Assembly: GCA_946409635.1 (NCBI GenBank)
Contig: CAMJXD010000002.1
Coordinates: 1-64,000, forward strand
DNA: 64,000 nucleotides
DNA from: an uncultured Prevotellaceae bacterium
GTDB taxonomy: Bacteria > Bacteroidota > Bacteroidia > Bacteroidales > Muribaculaceae
Direction: 5' to 3'
The position numbers and the translations under genes were made by a program. The notes under the pieces are model-generated. The model was not told where the DNA came from. It made no database searches and saw nothing but the letters and a program-made list of their open reading frames with translations. Below, piece after piece: positions 52,111-60,416 of the stretch. Every line of letters begins with the position of its first letter. The first letter of the stretch is position 1.

Positions 52111-53316
52111 CTAGTGTTGGGGATGCTCGGCCAGCCAACGACGCTGGGCGTCGAGCAGGTTGTTGAGCAACGACTGGGCGGCAGCCGGGCCGTTGAAATG
52201 GGAACGCACAAACTCGCAGCCTGTCCGGGCTATGGTCTCGAGTTCGGCCTGGTGCTCTGGCTGCTGGTAGTAACTGATCTTGGCCTTGAGGTCATCGAGT
52301 GTGCCGTCATAGCCGATGTAGTGCACGCCCTCCTTCATGCCGTAGTCCTCATAGTAACCGACCGTCTGTCCCAAATAGGCACAGCCGCAGGCCATGCCCT
52401 CGACAAAGCCGATGCCCGGCAGGCCGATGATCTCTTCGCCAACGATACACATCTTGTAATCGTTGAACTTCTCGACCATATCAAAGGAATAGTACTTCTT
52501 CTGCTGGCCAACGAAGAACTTGTCGTGGAGACGCTTTAAGACACGGACTACCTGATTGTCGCTGGCCGAAGAAGTATATACCTTCTGATCCTCCAGATAG
52601 TCGCTGTTGAAGCAGTCTACCCAAGGGGTCAGTTCCTTGGCGTTATCATAGACCTGCTTGCGCGCAGGCTGCAGGCAATCATGACCGTAGTACTTGACCA
52701 GATAGCCCGGATAGGTCACCGTACCCACCGAGACGGCCTTGTTCTGGCGCTCGGCAAAGGGCTTGACGACCTTGAACCGCGGCGCGAACACAAAGGGGAT
52801 GACCATGTACTGCTTGTGGAACCACCCGAAGTACTCGTCGAAGCCGACAAAGCGCTTCTGCATATTGCTCTCGTTGTACATCAAGTCGGGGTCCAGGCGC
52901 TCCATCATAGACGATGCCCCTAGGGCGAAGTGCAGCTGGCTGACGGCGATGAACGCGTCGGGGCGCTTGTCAAATTCAAACTGCGGCCCAAATATCTGAT
53001 ACAGGATGACGATGTCGTCGTGACGTATCTCGTCCTCGCTCTTGAGCACCTTGATCTTGTCAAGGGGAATGCCGTTCTTCTTCATCGTGATGCGGTGGTC
53101 CAGAAAACGGAACGACTGCAGGAACTTGTTACGGGTCGAATAAGACAGCGACAAGCCACGCTTGTTGATGAAGGAGCACACCTCGACGTCGTCGCGCGAC
53201 AGCAGGTAATCCAACAGATACTTGTGCTTGATGGCAACCGACTGCTTGAAGATGAACTTGTTGAGCGTCTTCACCAGGAACTCGTTGCCATGCAGGTTAA
53301 CGAAAACTATGCGCAT
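52111..53316 (-). CDS. Glycosyltransferase-like protein (GT-B)
   Basis: 401 residues. Starts MRIVFVNLHGNEFLVKTLNKFIF. A GT-B fold is suggested by YKMCIVGEEIIGLPGIGFVEGMACGCAYLGQTVGYYEDYG, the donor-binding E-x7-E type region, and a final EFVRSHFNGPAAAQSLLNNLL helix. The N-terminal half lacks strong motifs, so the sugar donor is not predictable. It lies 17 bases before the GT2 gene and 54 after the NTP-transferase-like gene. Confidence 0.75.
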   Translation of the reverse strand: MRIVFVNLHGNEFLVKTLNKFIFKQSVAIKHKYLLDYLLSRDDVEVCSFINKRGLSLSYSTRNKFLQSFRFLDHRITMKKNGIPLDKIKVLKSEDEIRHDDIVILYQIFGPQFEFDKRPDAFIAVSQLHFALGASSMMERLDPDLMYNESNMQKRFVGFDEYFGWFHKQYMVIPFVFAPRFKVVKPFAERQNKAVSVGTVTYPGYLVKYYGHDCLQPARKQVYDNAKELTPWVDCFNSDYLEDQKVYTSSASDNQVVRVLKRLHDKFFVGQQKKYYSFDMVEKFNDYKMCIVGEEIIGLPGIGFVEGMACGCAYLGQTVGYYEDYGMKEGVHYIGYDGTLDDLKAKISYYQQPEHQAELETIARTGCEFVRSHFNGPAAAQSLLNNLLDAQRRWLAEHPQH

Positions 53317-53369
53317 AGATAAAAATCTGAATTTGTGGCTATTAGGGTTATGGCGTCACCAGTCACCTG

Positions 53370-54053
53370 TTATTGGTTCACATGGGTGACGGCCCAGTCC
53401 TGATAATCGTCGATCAGGATGGGTCGGAAAATCTTCTTGTCGAGCAGCATCGCATAGATGATGTGGGACAGGTATAGCGGGGAGTAGTCCTTGAGCCGCT
53501 CATAGTAGCGGCAGAACTCCTGGGCATCCTCAAAGCAGTAGCCGCCGGCGCTGAAGAAGTGGCTGACGACACGCTTCTCGATGATGTTGGTGACATAGAA
53601 CATGTCATCGACGGCTACATAGCTCTTGTGCTGCGGGTCCACGATGGGCAGGTTCTCGAGCGGGTAGATGGAGACGCCGTTCTGCGGCAGAATCTCGTCG
53701 GTCGAGAAGTAGCAGTCGGCGTCCTTGATGAACACCAATCCCTCAATGCCGTTGATCTTGATGGCCTGGGCGACGGTCTCGGCCTGGCTGCCAGTCGGCT
53801 CGTCCAGGACTGTTACGTGGGCATTGTCGAGGCGGTGCCTGCGGAACTGCATGGCCAACTGCTCGCTGAGCATGAATCGCTCGTCATGCTCACGCAGGAT
53901 GACGTAATAGATGTCCTTGATCTCATCCATGGGCAGGCCGGTAATGGCCTTGACACAGAGCATGGTGCCCTCGTCATCGATGCGGAAGGGACGCGGCAGC
54001 TTGCTGGCATACTCGCTGTTGTTGGCTGCAATGGGTACTATCAATGTCATCAT
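53370..54053 (-). CDS. Nucleotidyltransferase-like protein (GT-A fold)
   Basis: 227 residues (two ATGs in a row at the start). LIVPIAANNS is a degenerate version of the nucleotide-binding LIILAAGLGSR loop, and LDEPTGSQAETVAQAI with VFIKDADCYF is the sugar-1-P/NTP part. The same order is seen in the paralogue at 55522 (QTTRGAVETC, VVMDCDLEFRS). Without the glycine-rich loop its activity is doubtful. It probably works with, or regulates, the kinase and nucleotidyltransferase in this four-gene set. Confidence 0.65.
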   Translation of the reverse strand: MMTLIVPIAANNSEYASKLPRPFRIDDEGTMLCVKAITGLPMDEIKDIYYVILREHDERFMLSEQLAMQFRRHRLDNAHVTVLDEPTGSQAETVAQAIKINGIEGLVFIKDADCYFSTDEILPQNGVSIYPLENLPIVDPQHKSYVAVDDMFYVTNIIEKRVVSHFFSAGGYCFEDAQEFCRYYERLKDYSPLYLSHIIYAMLLDKKIFRPILIDDYQDWAVTHVNQ

Positions 54054-54057
54054 GGCT

Positions 54058-54942
54058 TCAGGCGGTTTTAGGTTGGTTAATAATGGCTAACTGTCCTGCT
54101 ATCACTCGCTTGAGATAGGCAATGACCTTGTCTTCCTTGCCATACTGCAGGATGCGCAGAAAGTTCATCAGCTGCAGGGGCATGTAGTACTTGCGGTACC
54201 ACTCATACTTGCCCGTGAAATACTCGTCGATGGCCGTGTCAATCTTCTCGCTGATGATGCTCAGGCGCACCTTGTCAAACGGCTTGTGATACATCAGTGT
54301 GGACCACAGGTAGGCCGTGTCCTGACGTATCTTGACGATGTCGAGCAGCGGTGACTCGATGAAGGAGTCCAGGAAGTCGATCAGGTAGTAGTTGTTGCCG
54401 TTGAACAGGATGTTGCTGAACGTGAGGTCGCCGTGGCACATGCCCACGGGCATCACCATGTCCCCCACCCCGTTCATCACGACGGTGGATTGGCGCACCA
54501 GTTCCTGGGCTTCATCGTCATCCTTGAGGTGAATGTTCTTCTCCACCTTGCGGGCCACGTCGGCCATCTTGTCGGTGAGGATGCTCGACGGCACGGTCTG
54601 CATTTTGGAGTTGGCGATCTCGAGGTCGATGAAGTACTTGATAGCTCCTATCAGATACTTGATCTGCTCAAAGCCGGCCTGCTCAAAGTGCTCGATAAAG
54701 TTCCTGGAGTAGATATACTCCATCTTGATCACAGCGCTGGTGTCGCTTTGCGCGACGTCAAATATCTTGGGCACACGAATGTTCTGATACTCAATCCGTG
54801 ATGCTGCAATCTGCTTGTTGGCTTGGTTGACCAGCCGGGGCACATAGCCGGCGTCGTGCGTGCTCTTGTGGATAAACAGCTCGTTGTCCTCGTGCACGAT
54901 GGCTATGTCGCAGCCCGAGTGGCCCTGGATGTCAAGTTTCAT
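54058..54942 (-). CDS. APH-type kinase (choline/sugar kinase-like)
   Basis: 294 residues. The protein-kinase-like fold of aminoglycoside and choline kinases: catalytic GMCHGDLTFSNILFNG and the metal-binding LIDFLDSFIESPLLD. An N-terminal nucleotide-binding lobe (ELFIHKSTHDAGY, SAVIKMEYIYSRNF) precedes it. With an adjacent HAD phosphatase, nucleotidyltransferases and LicD, phosphorylation of choline or a polyol for activation as a CDP derivative is a fair guess. Confidence 0.78.
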   Translation of the reverse strand: MKLDIQGHSGCDIAIVHEDNELFIHKSTHDAGYVPRLVNQANKQIAASRIEYQNIRVPKIFDVAQSDTSAVIKMEYIYSRNFIEHFEQAGFEQIKYLIGAIKYFIDLEIANSKMQTVPSSILTDKMADVARKVEKNIHLKDDDEAQELVRQSTVVMNGVGDMVMPVGMCHGDLTFSNILFNGNNYYLIDFLDSFIESPLLDIVKIRQDTAYLWSTLMYHKPFDKVRLSIISEKIDTAIDEYFTGKYEWYRKYYMPLQLMNFLRILQYGKEDKVIAYLKRVIAGQLAIINQPKTA

Positions 54943-54956
54943 AGCATAGAGATTAA

Positions 54957-55511
54957 TTAGAGGGTTATTTTTATATAATGGGCACCTGCTGCCATGGCAG
55001 CCTGCAGCCCGACAGGAGAGTCTTCAAAAATCAGCGTCTCGCCGGGCGACACGCCCATGCGCGACATGACGGTTTCATAGATTTCGGGCGACGGCTTGCC
55101 CTGCTTGACGTCCTCGCCGGCAAGAATGAGGTCAAAGTCCCCGGTGGCGCCGATGTGGGTCAACGCATTGTTCAGGTTCTTGCCTCGCGCCGTGGAGGCC
55201 ACGGCCGTCTTGCCGCCGCAACGGCGGAACATCCTGATGAAGTCCAGCAGCGACTGGTTGACCTGCAGCAGGTGGAAATGGTCGGGGTAGCACTCACCCT
55301 TGATGGCGCGGATGCGCTTGCGCACCTCGTCGTCCCTGATGCCCACCTTGTCCATAAATCCGTCGAACCGTAGCCCGTAGCACTCACGGTACTGCTGCTC
55401 GCCGAGCGACAGGCCCACCTGGGCAAAAGCCTCACGATAAGCGTGGTAGTTGGCCTGGAACGTGTTGACCAGCGTACCGTCAAAGTCGGTGATAATCAGT
55501 TTGATTTCCAT
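54957..55511 (-). CDS. HAD-superfamily phosphatase (phosphoglycolate phosphatase-like)
   Basis: 184 residues from the ATG at 55511-55509 (MEIKLIITDFDGTLVNTF). The long upstream open frame is not coding; an ATG at 55535 is also in frame but overlaps the neighbour. Motifs: DFDGTLVNTF (Asp nucleophile), VASTARGKNLNNALTHIG (motif II) and IFEDSPVGLQAAMAAGAHYI (motif IV). It removes phosphate from a small sugar- or polyol-phosphate. Part of a four-gene set with two nucleotidyltransferases and a kinase. Confidence 0.85.
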   Translation of the reverse strand: MEIKLIITDFDGTLVNTFQANYHAYREAFAQVGLSLGEQQYRECYGLRFDGFMDKVGIRDDEVRKRIRAIKGECYPDHFHLLQVNQSLLDFIRMFRRCGGKTAVASTARGKNLNNALTHIGATGDFDLILAGEDVKQGKPSPEIYETVMSRMGVSPGETLIFEDSPVGLQAAMAAGAHYIKITL

Positions 55512-55521
55512 AATCCGGTCC

Positions 55522-56265
55522 TCATTGATGCTCATTGCTGTAGTGAGCCAGTTCCTCGGGCGTGCCATAGGAGTAATACTCCTCCATGGGTGCCAGGCGC
55601 ACGGTCTTGCCCTCGGCCAGCAGGTAGTTGTAGAGCAGCGACACATAGAACTCGGCCTTGCCATGGGTCCCGTCGATGAGCAACTGGCGGGCGATGCGCT
55701 TGAAGTCCTTGCCGCTGCCAAAGAAGTAGGCCCCGCACAGGGCATGGCTGGATATAGGCTCCTTCTCGGCCGTGCGCAGCACGCGCCCCTCGCCGTCAAC
55801 CTGGGCATAGCTGTAACGCGGGTTGTCCGACTCAAACGAGACGAGCGCTCCGCCGTCGGCCTCATCGGCACTCACGGCGAGAGCCCTGGCGACAAGCTCA
55901 TTGTAGCGCACGCTGCGGAACTCCAGGTCACAGTCCATCACCACCACGGCATCCTCGTCGTCGATGGCTCTCTCGGCCACCAGGCAGGTCTCGACAGCGC
56001 CGCGCGTGGTCTGCAGCACCGAGAATACGTTGGCCTCGGGCTGGATGGCCTTGATCAATCGGTCAATGTGCTGCGCGTCGATGTGCTCCTGGCGCACGAT
56101 AAAGCTATATTTCATCTCCACGCCCTCGATGGCAACGCTGTTAATGGCGCGGCGGAACAGGGGCACCCCGCGCAGCTCGATCAACGGCTTGGGCGTCGTC
56201 CAGCCCGCACGGGCAAACCGCGACCCCTCGCCAGCCATGGGCATGATAATGTGTAACGGTCTCAT
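55522..56265 (-). CDS. Nucleotidyltransferase (LicC/GlmU-type)
   Basis: 247 residues from the ATG at 56265-56263 (MRPLHIIMPMAGEGSRF). The NTP-binding loop MPMAGEGSRFARAGWTTPKPLIELRG and the metal/phosphate part VVMDCDLEFRS, QTTRGAVETC are those of sugar-1-phosphate and choline-phosphate nucleotidyltransferases. It likely joins CTP or UTP to a phosphorylated small molecule that the kinase made. The stop lies 11 bases from the HAD start. Confidence 0.83.
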   Translation of the reverse strand: MRPLHIIMPMAGEGSRFARAGWTTPKPLIELRGVPLFRRAINSVAIEGVEMKYSFIVRQEHIDAQHIDRLIKAIQPEANVFSVLQTTRGAVETCLVAERAIDDEDAVVVMDCDLEFRSVRYNELVARALAVSADEADGGALVSFESDNPRYSYAQVDGEGRVLRTAEKEPISSHALCGAYFFGSGKDFKRIARQLLIDGTHGKAEFYVSLLYNYLLAEGKTVRLAPMEEYYSYGTPEELAHYSNEHQ

Positions 56266-56320
56266 TTCTCTTTTATTGGTTCTTTGTGACAAGTTGATAA
56301 CTTGCCATACATGACTTCAC

Positions 56321-57415
56321 TTATTGTTCTCGCAGGCTCTGAGCCAGGAAGTCCAGGCTCACCTTGCGTTGAGCGTCCAACCGCGACGTGACGTCCTGCC
56401 AGTCGATGGCTCCATCGGCAGGCTCCACAGGCTCCACGTCCGACACCATGTGCCGCTCCAGCCCCAGCTGCCCCAGCAGGCCCGAGATGCGCGTGTTGCC
56501 GCGCTTGGGGTTGGCCAGCGTGTAAAACTCCTTGCCGAACAGGATGCTGAACACAGTGCCGTGAAACGAGTCGGTCACGACCATCGCCGCCTGCTTGAAC
56601 ATCAGCAGCCATTGCGGCACGGTCACCTCAGCAAAATGCCCTGCCGAGAAGTAGCGCACCTCGAGGCCACGCTCCGCAGCCAGCTGTTCAAAGAACGCTC
56701 TCTTGACTGGCGTGATGTCCAGGCAATACACGGCCAGATAGGGCTTATCATCCCCGTTGCCGATGCCTTCATCCCCGATGAGCGCCTCATAGTCCCTGGC
56801 GTCGCACAGCAACGTGGGATCAAGGACACAGCAGGCTTCCACGCCCAAGTTGTCGCGGCACAGGGCGATGCCGCTGGCCTCGCGCACCGAGATGGCATCC
56901 ATCTGCTTTGCCAGACGGGCACAAGCCTCGGTCTGCTCGGGGGTGTATTCCCACTTATCCACGCCAAAAGAGGCGGCATAGGCGACGCGCCTCAACGGTA
57001 ATCCCTCCACAAACTTGAGGTACATGTCCTCGATGTGTGCGCCGTTGTACTTGGCGCGCCACACCTGGTCGCTGCCGACCACGATGCCCTCGAGGCGGTA
57101 ACGCCTCACCACGCTGCGCTTGTAGTTCCACATGACACGCGTCGTGGCGATGTGGCGCTCGATAAACTCGCCTGTCACCCGGCGGCGCAGCGAGCCATGG
57201 TAGCGCTTGGGCAAACGCACTTTGCGGTGGTGGCGAACGTCATCCACCACGGCCCGCAGGCAGTTATACAGATAGTGCGGGGTCGAGTAACGCTCATAGG
57301 CATCAATCGTGACCGGGTCATGCCCCAGGCCCTTCAAGACCTGCTGCAACGCCCAGTTCTGCAATAGCCCGCCGTAGTTCATCTCCAACGGCTGTGTCAC
57401 AATCCCCACCCGCAT
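56321..57415 (-). CDS. Polysaccharide pyruvyl transferase family protein
   Basis: 364 residues. GIVTQPLEMNYGGLLQNWALQQVLKGLGH is the N-terminal family mark, VVGSDQVWRAKYNG follows, and VVTDSFHGTVFSILFGKEFYTL is the active-site signature with the His. It puts pyruvate (from PEP) as a ketal on sugars or phosphate groups, making the glycan acidic. Neighbours are a GT2 and the nucleotidyltransferase. Confidence 0.9.
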   Translation of the reverse strand: MRVGIVTQPLEMNYGGLLQNWALQQVLKGLGHDPVTIDAYERYSTPHYLYNCLRAVVDDVRHHRKVRLPKRYHGSLRRRVTGEFIERHIATTRVMWNYKRSVVRRYRLEGIVVGSDQVWRAKYNGAHIEDMYLKFVEGLPLRRVAYAASFGVDKWEYTPEQTEACARLAKQMDAISVREASGIALCRDNLGVEACCVLDPTLLCDARDYEALIGDEGIGNGDDKPYLAVYCLDITPVKRAFFEQLAAERGLEVRYFSAGHFAEVTVPQWLLMFKQAAMVVTDSFHGTVFSILFGKEFYTLANPKRGNTRISGLLGQLGLERHMVSDVEPVEPADGAIDWQDVTSRLDAQRKVSLDFLAQSLREQ

Positions 57416-57440
57416 GAAATAATAAGAAGACGTTTAATAT

Positions 57441-58409
57441 TTACTGCTTTGTTCTTGCTTCAATTTTATTCAAAATAAAATTATATAGCCTAGGACAATG
57501 GTAGCCTAAAATAGAACGCATTTTACTAATCCTACTATTATTACTATCCAAAAATTCTTGTATCGTTTCCTGATAGATTTGGTCACAGGCAGCATCAATT
57601 TCTCCCTTGTTGGCAGAATCTAAAAACTTTCGGCGACAATAAAGCATCATGGAGTACATCAGTTTTAACATCCTGTCTCGATATGCACGTTTGTCCTCGG
57701 GGATAGCATCCAGGCAAACCTTGTAGGTCCGGATTCTTTCTGCCGCTTTTTCGATCAACCCCCCATGCATAGCGGATCCCTTCCGCTGGATATAATAATA
57801 CATTTGTGCTTTCTTGACGATTGCTTTTTGCATACGCAAAGAGATGCGGATGTTCCACTCTAGATCCTCAGACTGTATCATATTTGAGAACTCCATCCGC
57901 TCTATTAATGACCATCGATACAACTTGTTAAAACATGAAGGATAACCGTTCTGTAGCGAGCACACACAACAAAAGAAAGAATAGGAAGACAATTCTGAAG
58001 ACTCTATTTCGTCGATGTTAAAATGTTTTTCCTCCAGAGTCGCCCCATCAGGAAGCTTCTGCATGTCTACCATCGATAAATCATAATCGCCGCTTTCGAT
58101 TGACGTTATCAAGACCTCGACCATTTGAGGATGGATTCTGTCATCTCCATCTATAAAAAGCACATACTCGCCGGTAGCCTCCTTCATGCCCACATTTCGG
58201 GCATCAGAAACGCCTCCATTCTCCTTGTGGATAACCTTCACGCGCTTGTCAAGTGTTGCATAGCTGTCACATATCACGCCACAATCATCCGGCGACCCGT
58301 CATCGACGAGAATCAACTCAAAATCTTGATAAGTCTGGCCTAGAATGCTATCCAGACATGCTTTGAGATAATTCTCAACATTATAAATCGGAACAATAAT
58401 GGAAACCAT
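57441..58409 (-). CDS. Glycosyltransferase family 2
   Basis: 322 residues. VSIIVPIYNVENYLKACLDSI, LVDDGSPDDCG, VIHKENGGVSDARNVGM, VLFIDGDDRIHPQMV and YRWSLIERMEFSNMIQSEDLEW give a full GT2. This gene is AT-rich compared with its downstream neighbour. A 231-base gap without gene or structure separates it from LicD. Confidence 0.9.
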   Translation of the reverse strand: MVSIIVPIYNVENYLKACLDSILGQTYQDFELILVDDGSPDDCGVICDSYATLDKRVKVIHKENGGVSDARNVGMKEATGEYVLFIDGDDRIHPQMVEVLITSIESGDYDLSMVDMQKLPDGATLEEKHFNIDEIESSELSSYSFFCCVCSLQNGYPSCFNKLYRWSLIERMEFSNMIQSEDLEWNIRISLRMQKAIVKKAQMYYYIQRKGSAMHGGLIEKAAERIRTYKVCLDAIPEDKRAYRDRMLKLMYSMMLYCRRKFLDSANKGEIDAACDQIYQETIQEFLDSNNSRISKMRSILGYHCPRLYNFILNKIEARTKQ

Positions 58410-58640
58410 AACAGTTGTATTTTCAAAGACTATTTGATTGGCCTGTTATTGTTAACGTGGTCAATATAATTGGACTCAAGAACGGCTTCTACTGCAAGCA
58501 CGTCCTCTAAAACCTCGCAGAATAAAGAGACTTAGCAAAAACTACAAGAGCACGCCGTTCTATACAATTATCTACTCCACATAAATGAACAGCCACTGAA
58601 ACTAATCTTATCATAGTGTCCATAAATATTTGGATTTGGC

Positions 58641-59567
58641 TCAATTGAAGCGATTACACTTTTTCCGAAGCTCTTTCATAAAAACTTTATCTTTCATTAC
58701 CTCCAGATAAGATCTACTGGTATCATAATAAACCAGGGTGTGTGCACTTCCACCCATAACAGGCGTCATATAGTCACCGTAAACCAGTTTTAGCATTTCA
58801 TCATAATGCGAAGATACAGGCATCAGCAGGTTCTCAAATTGCATCTCTATTGTATCCTTAAACCATGCTTCCTTATAGAATCGCTGCATTCCAGTCAAGA
58901 TACATGCCCGATAAGGGCTACTATCAAATTGTTTTACGAATCTGTCAAGTTTGTCATACTGCTTATAGATAGAGCCATAACGAAGATTATAATACAAGTA
59001 TCGCAGTTTTGTTCTGAAACTATCATTGCACGAAGGTACATATGCAATGGCATCCCTGCGACAATTTATAATCCAAACATGCTGAATCATTTCAGCCAAT
59101 TGCCCCATGTCATCTGAAGGCAAACTGTCATAAACAAAAATGTCTATAAAAATACCATGATTCATCTTTCTATAGCCCAAATCTACTTTCATCAAGAATG
59201 TTGTATCACTTCTCCTGAGTTTAGTGACTGTGTCAGCATAGGTATGCTCGGAATGATGATTCTGTAGAAAATATGGATACCGGAACTCTTGTGGTGCAAT
59301 TTGCAATAATTTCTCATAATCCTCACGGAGCATCGAAACGTCAAGGTCATCATCCCATGGGATAAAGCCCTTATGGCGCACAGCACCTAACATCGAGCCA
59401 AAATCCAGAATATACTTGAGGTTATACTTCTTGCAGACGCGGTCAAACTCGTTGAGTAAGTCAAGTTGGACAGCCCAAAGTTCCTTGGTCTTTGCGCTGA
59501 CTAAATAACCCCAGCGTTCTTCTTCCTGGAAGAAGGAGTCGGGCAATTGAATGTTCAGGTCAACCAT
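58641..59567 (-). CDS. LicD family phosphotransferase
   Basis: 308 residues. The LicD signature is complete: LDFGSMLGAVRHKGFIPWDDDLDVSM, then the Asp/Glu-rich catalytic region and a Cys/His-poor tail. LicD proteins attach phosphocholine (or another phosphorylated alcohol) from a CDP donor to a sugar. First gene after the promoter at 59789-59820, with a kinase and nucleotidyltransferases 3-5 kb downstream to provide a donor. The gene is AT-rich. Confidence 0.87.
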   Translation of the reverse strand: MVDLNIQLPDSFFQEEERWGYLVSAKTKELWAVQLDLLNEFDRVCKKYNLKYILDFGSMLGAVRHKGFIPWDDDLDVSMLREDYEKLLQIAPQEFRYPYFLQNHHSEHTYADTVTKLRRSDTTFLMKVDLGYRKMNHGIFIDIFVYDSLPSDDMGQLAEMIQHVWIINCRRDAIAYVPSCNDSFRTKLRYLYYNLRYGSIYKQYDKLDRFVKQFDSSPYRACILTGMQRFYKEAWFKDTIEMQFENLLMPVSSHYDEMLKLVYGDYMTPVMGGSAHTLVYYDTSRSYLEVMKDKVFMKELRKKCNRFN

Positions 59568-59788
59568 AATGATTCACGATTAGGATTAGAAAAAATGATT
59601 CTGCTTAAATAAATGAAATGCAACAAGGGTCACTGGGCTTGGGGGTCCAGTGGCACGGGGTGGAGAGCGGGTAATGCTGGGGACACTATCTCAGTAGTCA
59701 TTTACAGCGAGTTACCTGTTGTATGTCTCAAATTTCTGTCTTCGCGCGCGGTTGCATGGGAGCACGCCCTGCGCGCGCATTCATGTGG

Positions 59789-59820
59789 CAAAAGTAACAA
59801 ATATCTCGAACCTGAGCAAA
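59789..59820 (-). promoter_or_regulatory. Main promoter of the surface-glycan locus
   Basis: TTTG (59820-59817), 20 bases, TACTTTTG (59796-59789) on the minus strand. Transcription would start near 59782 and run toward LicD and the co-directional genes. No invertible-promoter repeats are visible around it. Confidence 0.7.
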
Positions 59821-60039
59821 TTTATGGCAACTTTTGCAGGGTACCGCACCAAAATCAAATACCAGCACCTCGGGACAGTTATCATTTGAACATTTGAATT
59901 TTGCAACATCTTCAGAAAATTGAGTTACAATAAAAATTGATTGATTGAATTTTTATACGTGGTTTTGGTTTATTTTCGAGCGAAACGCGACCATCAGCCA
60001 GGAGCTTTGAGACCGCCCATTTTCCCTTTGCCTTTGCAA

Positions 60040-60073
60040 TTTAAGTGTCGCAAGCAGATAACTTGCTCTCTGC
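60040..60073. repeat. Dispersed 34-base repeat, copy 2
   Basis: Copy of the 36762-36795 sequence with four mismatches. It includes a weak GCAAG/CTTGC inverted pair and lies between the two promoters of this intergenic region. Confidence 0.5.
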
Positions 60074-60304
60074 TTTGTGATTATTGATTTAGCAATTCAA
60101 AAACCTAAAAACATTCACACTGGGTCGTTGTTTGCTCGATATTTCAGGCGTACTACAATCACTAATCATTCATCTCTAATCCTCAAGTTTTAAAGTGGTT
60201 TAGCCACCTTAGAAACCTGAAAAGGCAAGAACAGTTTGGAGCGATTGACTTGAGTACTAAATATAATAGTATTGATTAGTGCTAGTTGTTTTTTATGCGA
60301 GATT

Positions 60305-60336
60305 TTTGTGAGTATTGCAAAAATTATTTATTTTTG
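60305..60336 (+). promoter_or_regulatory. Promoter of the LRR-like gene
   Basis: TTTG (60305-60308), 20 bases, TATTTTTG (60329-60336). The start near 60343 gives a leader of about 75 bases to the ATG at 60417. Confidence 0.7.
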
Positions 60337-60416
60337 CCATTCCAGAGAAAGATTTTTCAAATTCTAAGGATGACAAGTCCATAACCAAGGTATAATGATT
60401 ACATATTTTTACTTTT

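Larger units (their letters stand above)
59568..60416. other. Divergent intergenic region between the glycan locus and the LRR gene
   Basis: About 850 bases with no credible gene. It contains a promoter for each direction (59789-59820 minus; 60305-60336 plus), the second copy of the 34-base dispersed repeat (60040-60073), and AT-rich DNA. The leader from 59780 to the LicD start is about 210 bases, long enough for a regulatory leader. Confidence 0.6.

Noticed and set aside
55512-55871. N-terminal extension of the HAD gene (120 codons)
   Set aside because: It is out of character (Arg/Ser/Ala-rich) and overlaps the nucleotidyltransferase gene; the Met at 55511 begins the real HAD domain.
59568-60416. 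Invertible capsule promoter flanked by inverted repeats
   Set aside because: Known in B. fragilis capsules, but no matching inverted repeats were found on both sides of the promoter.
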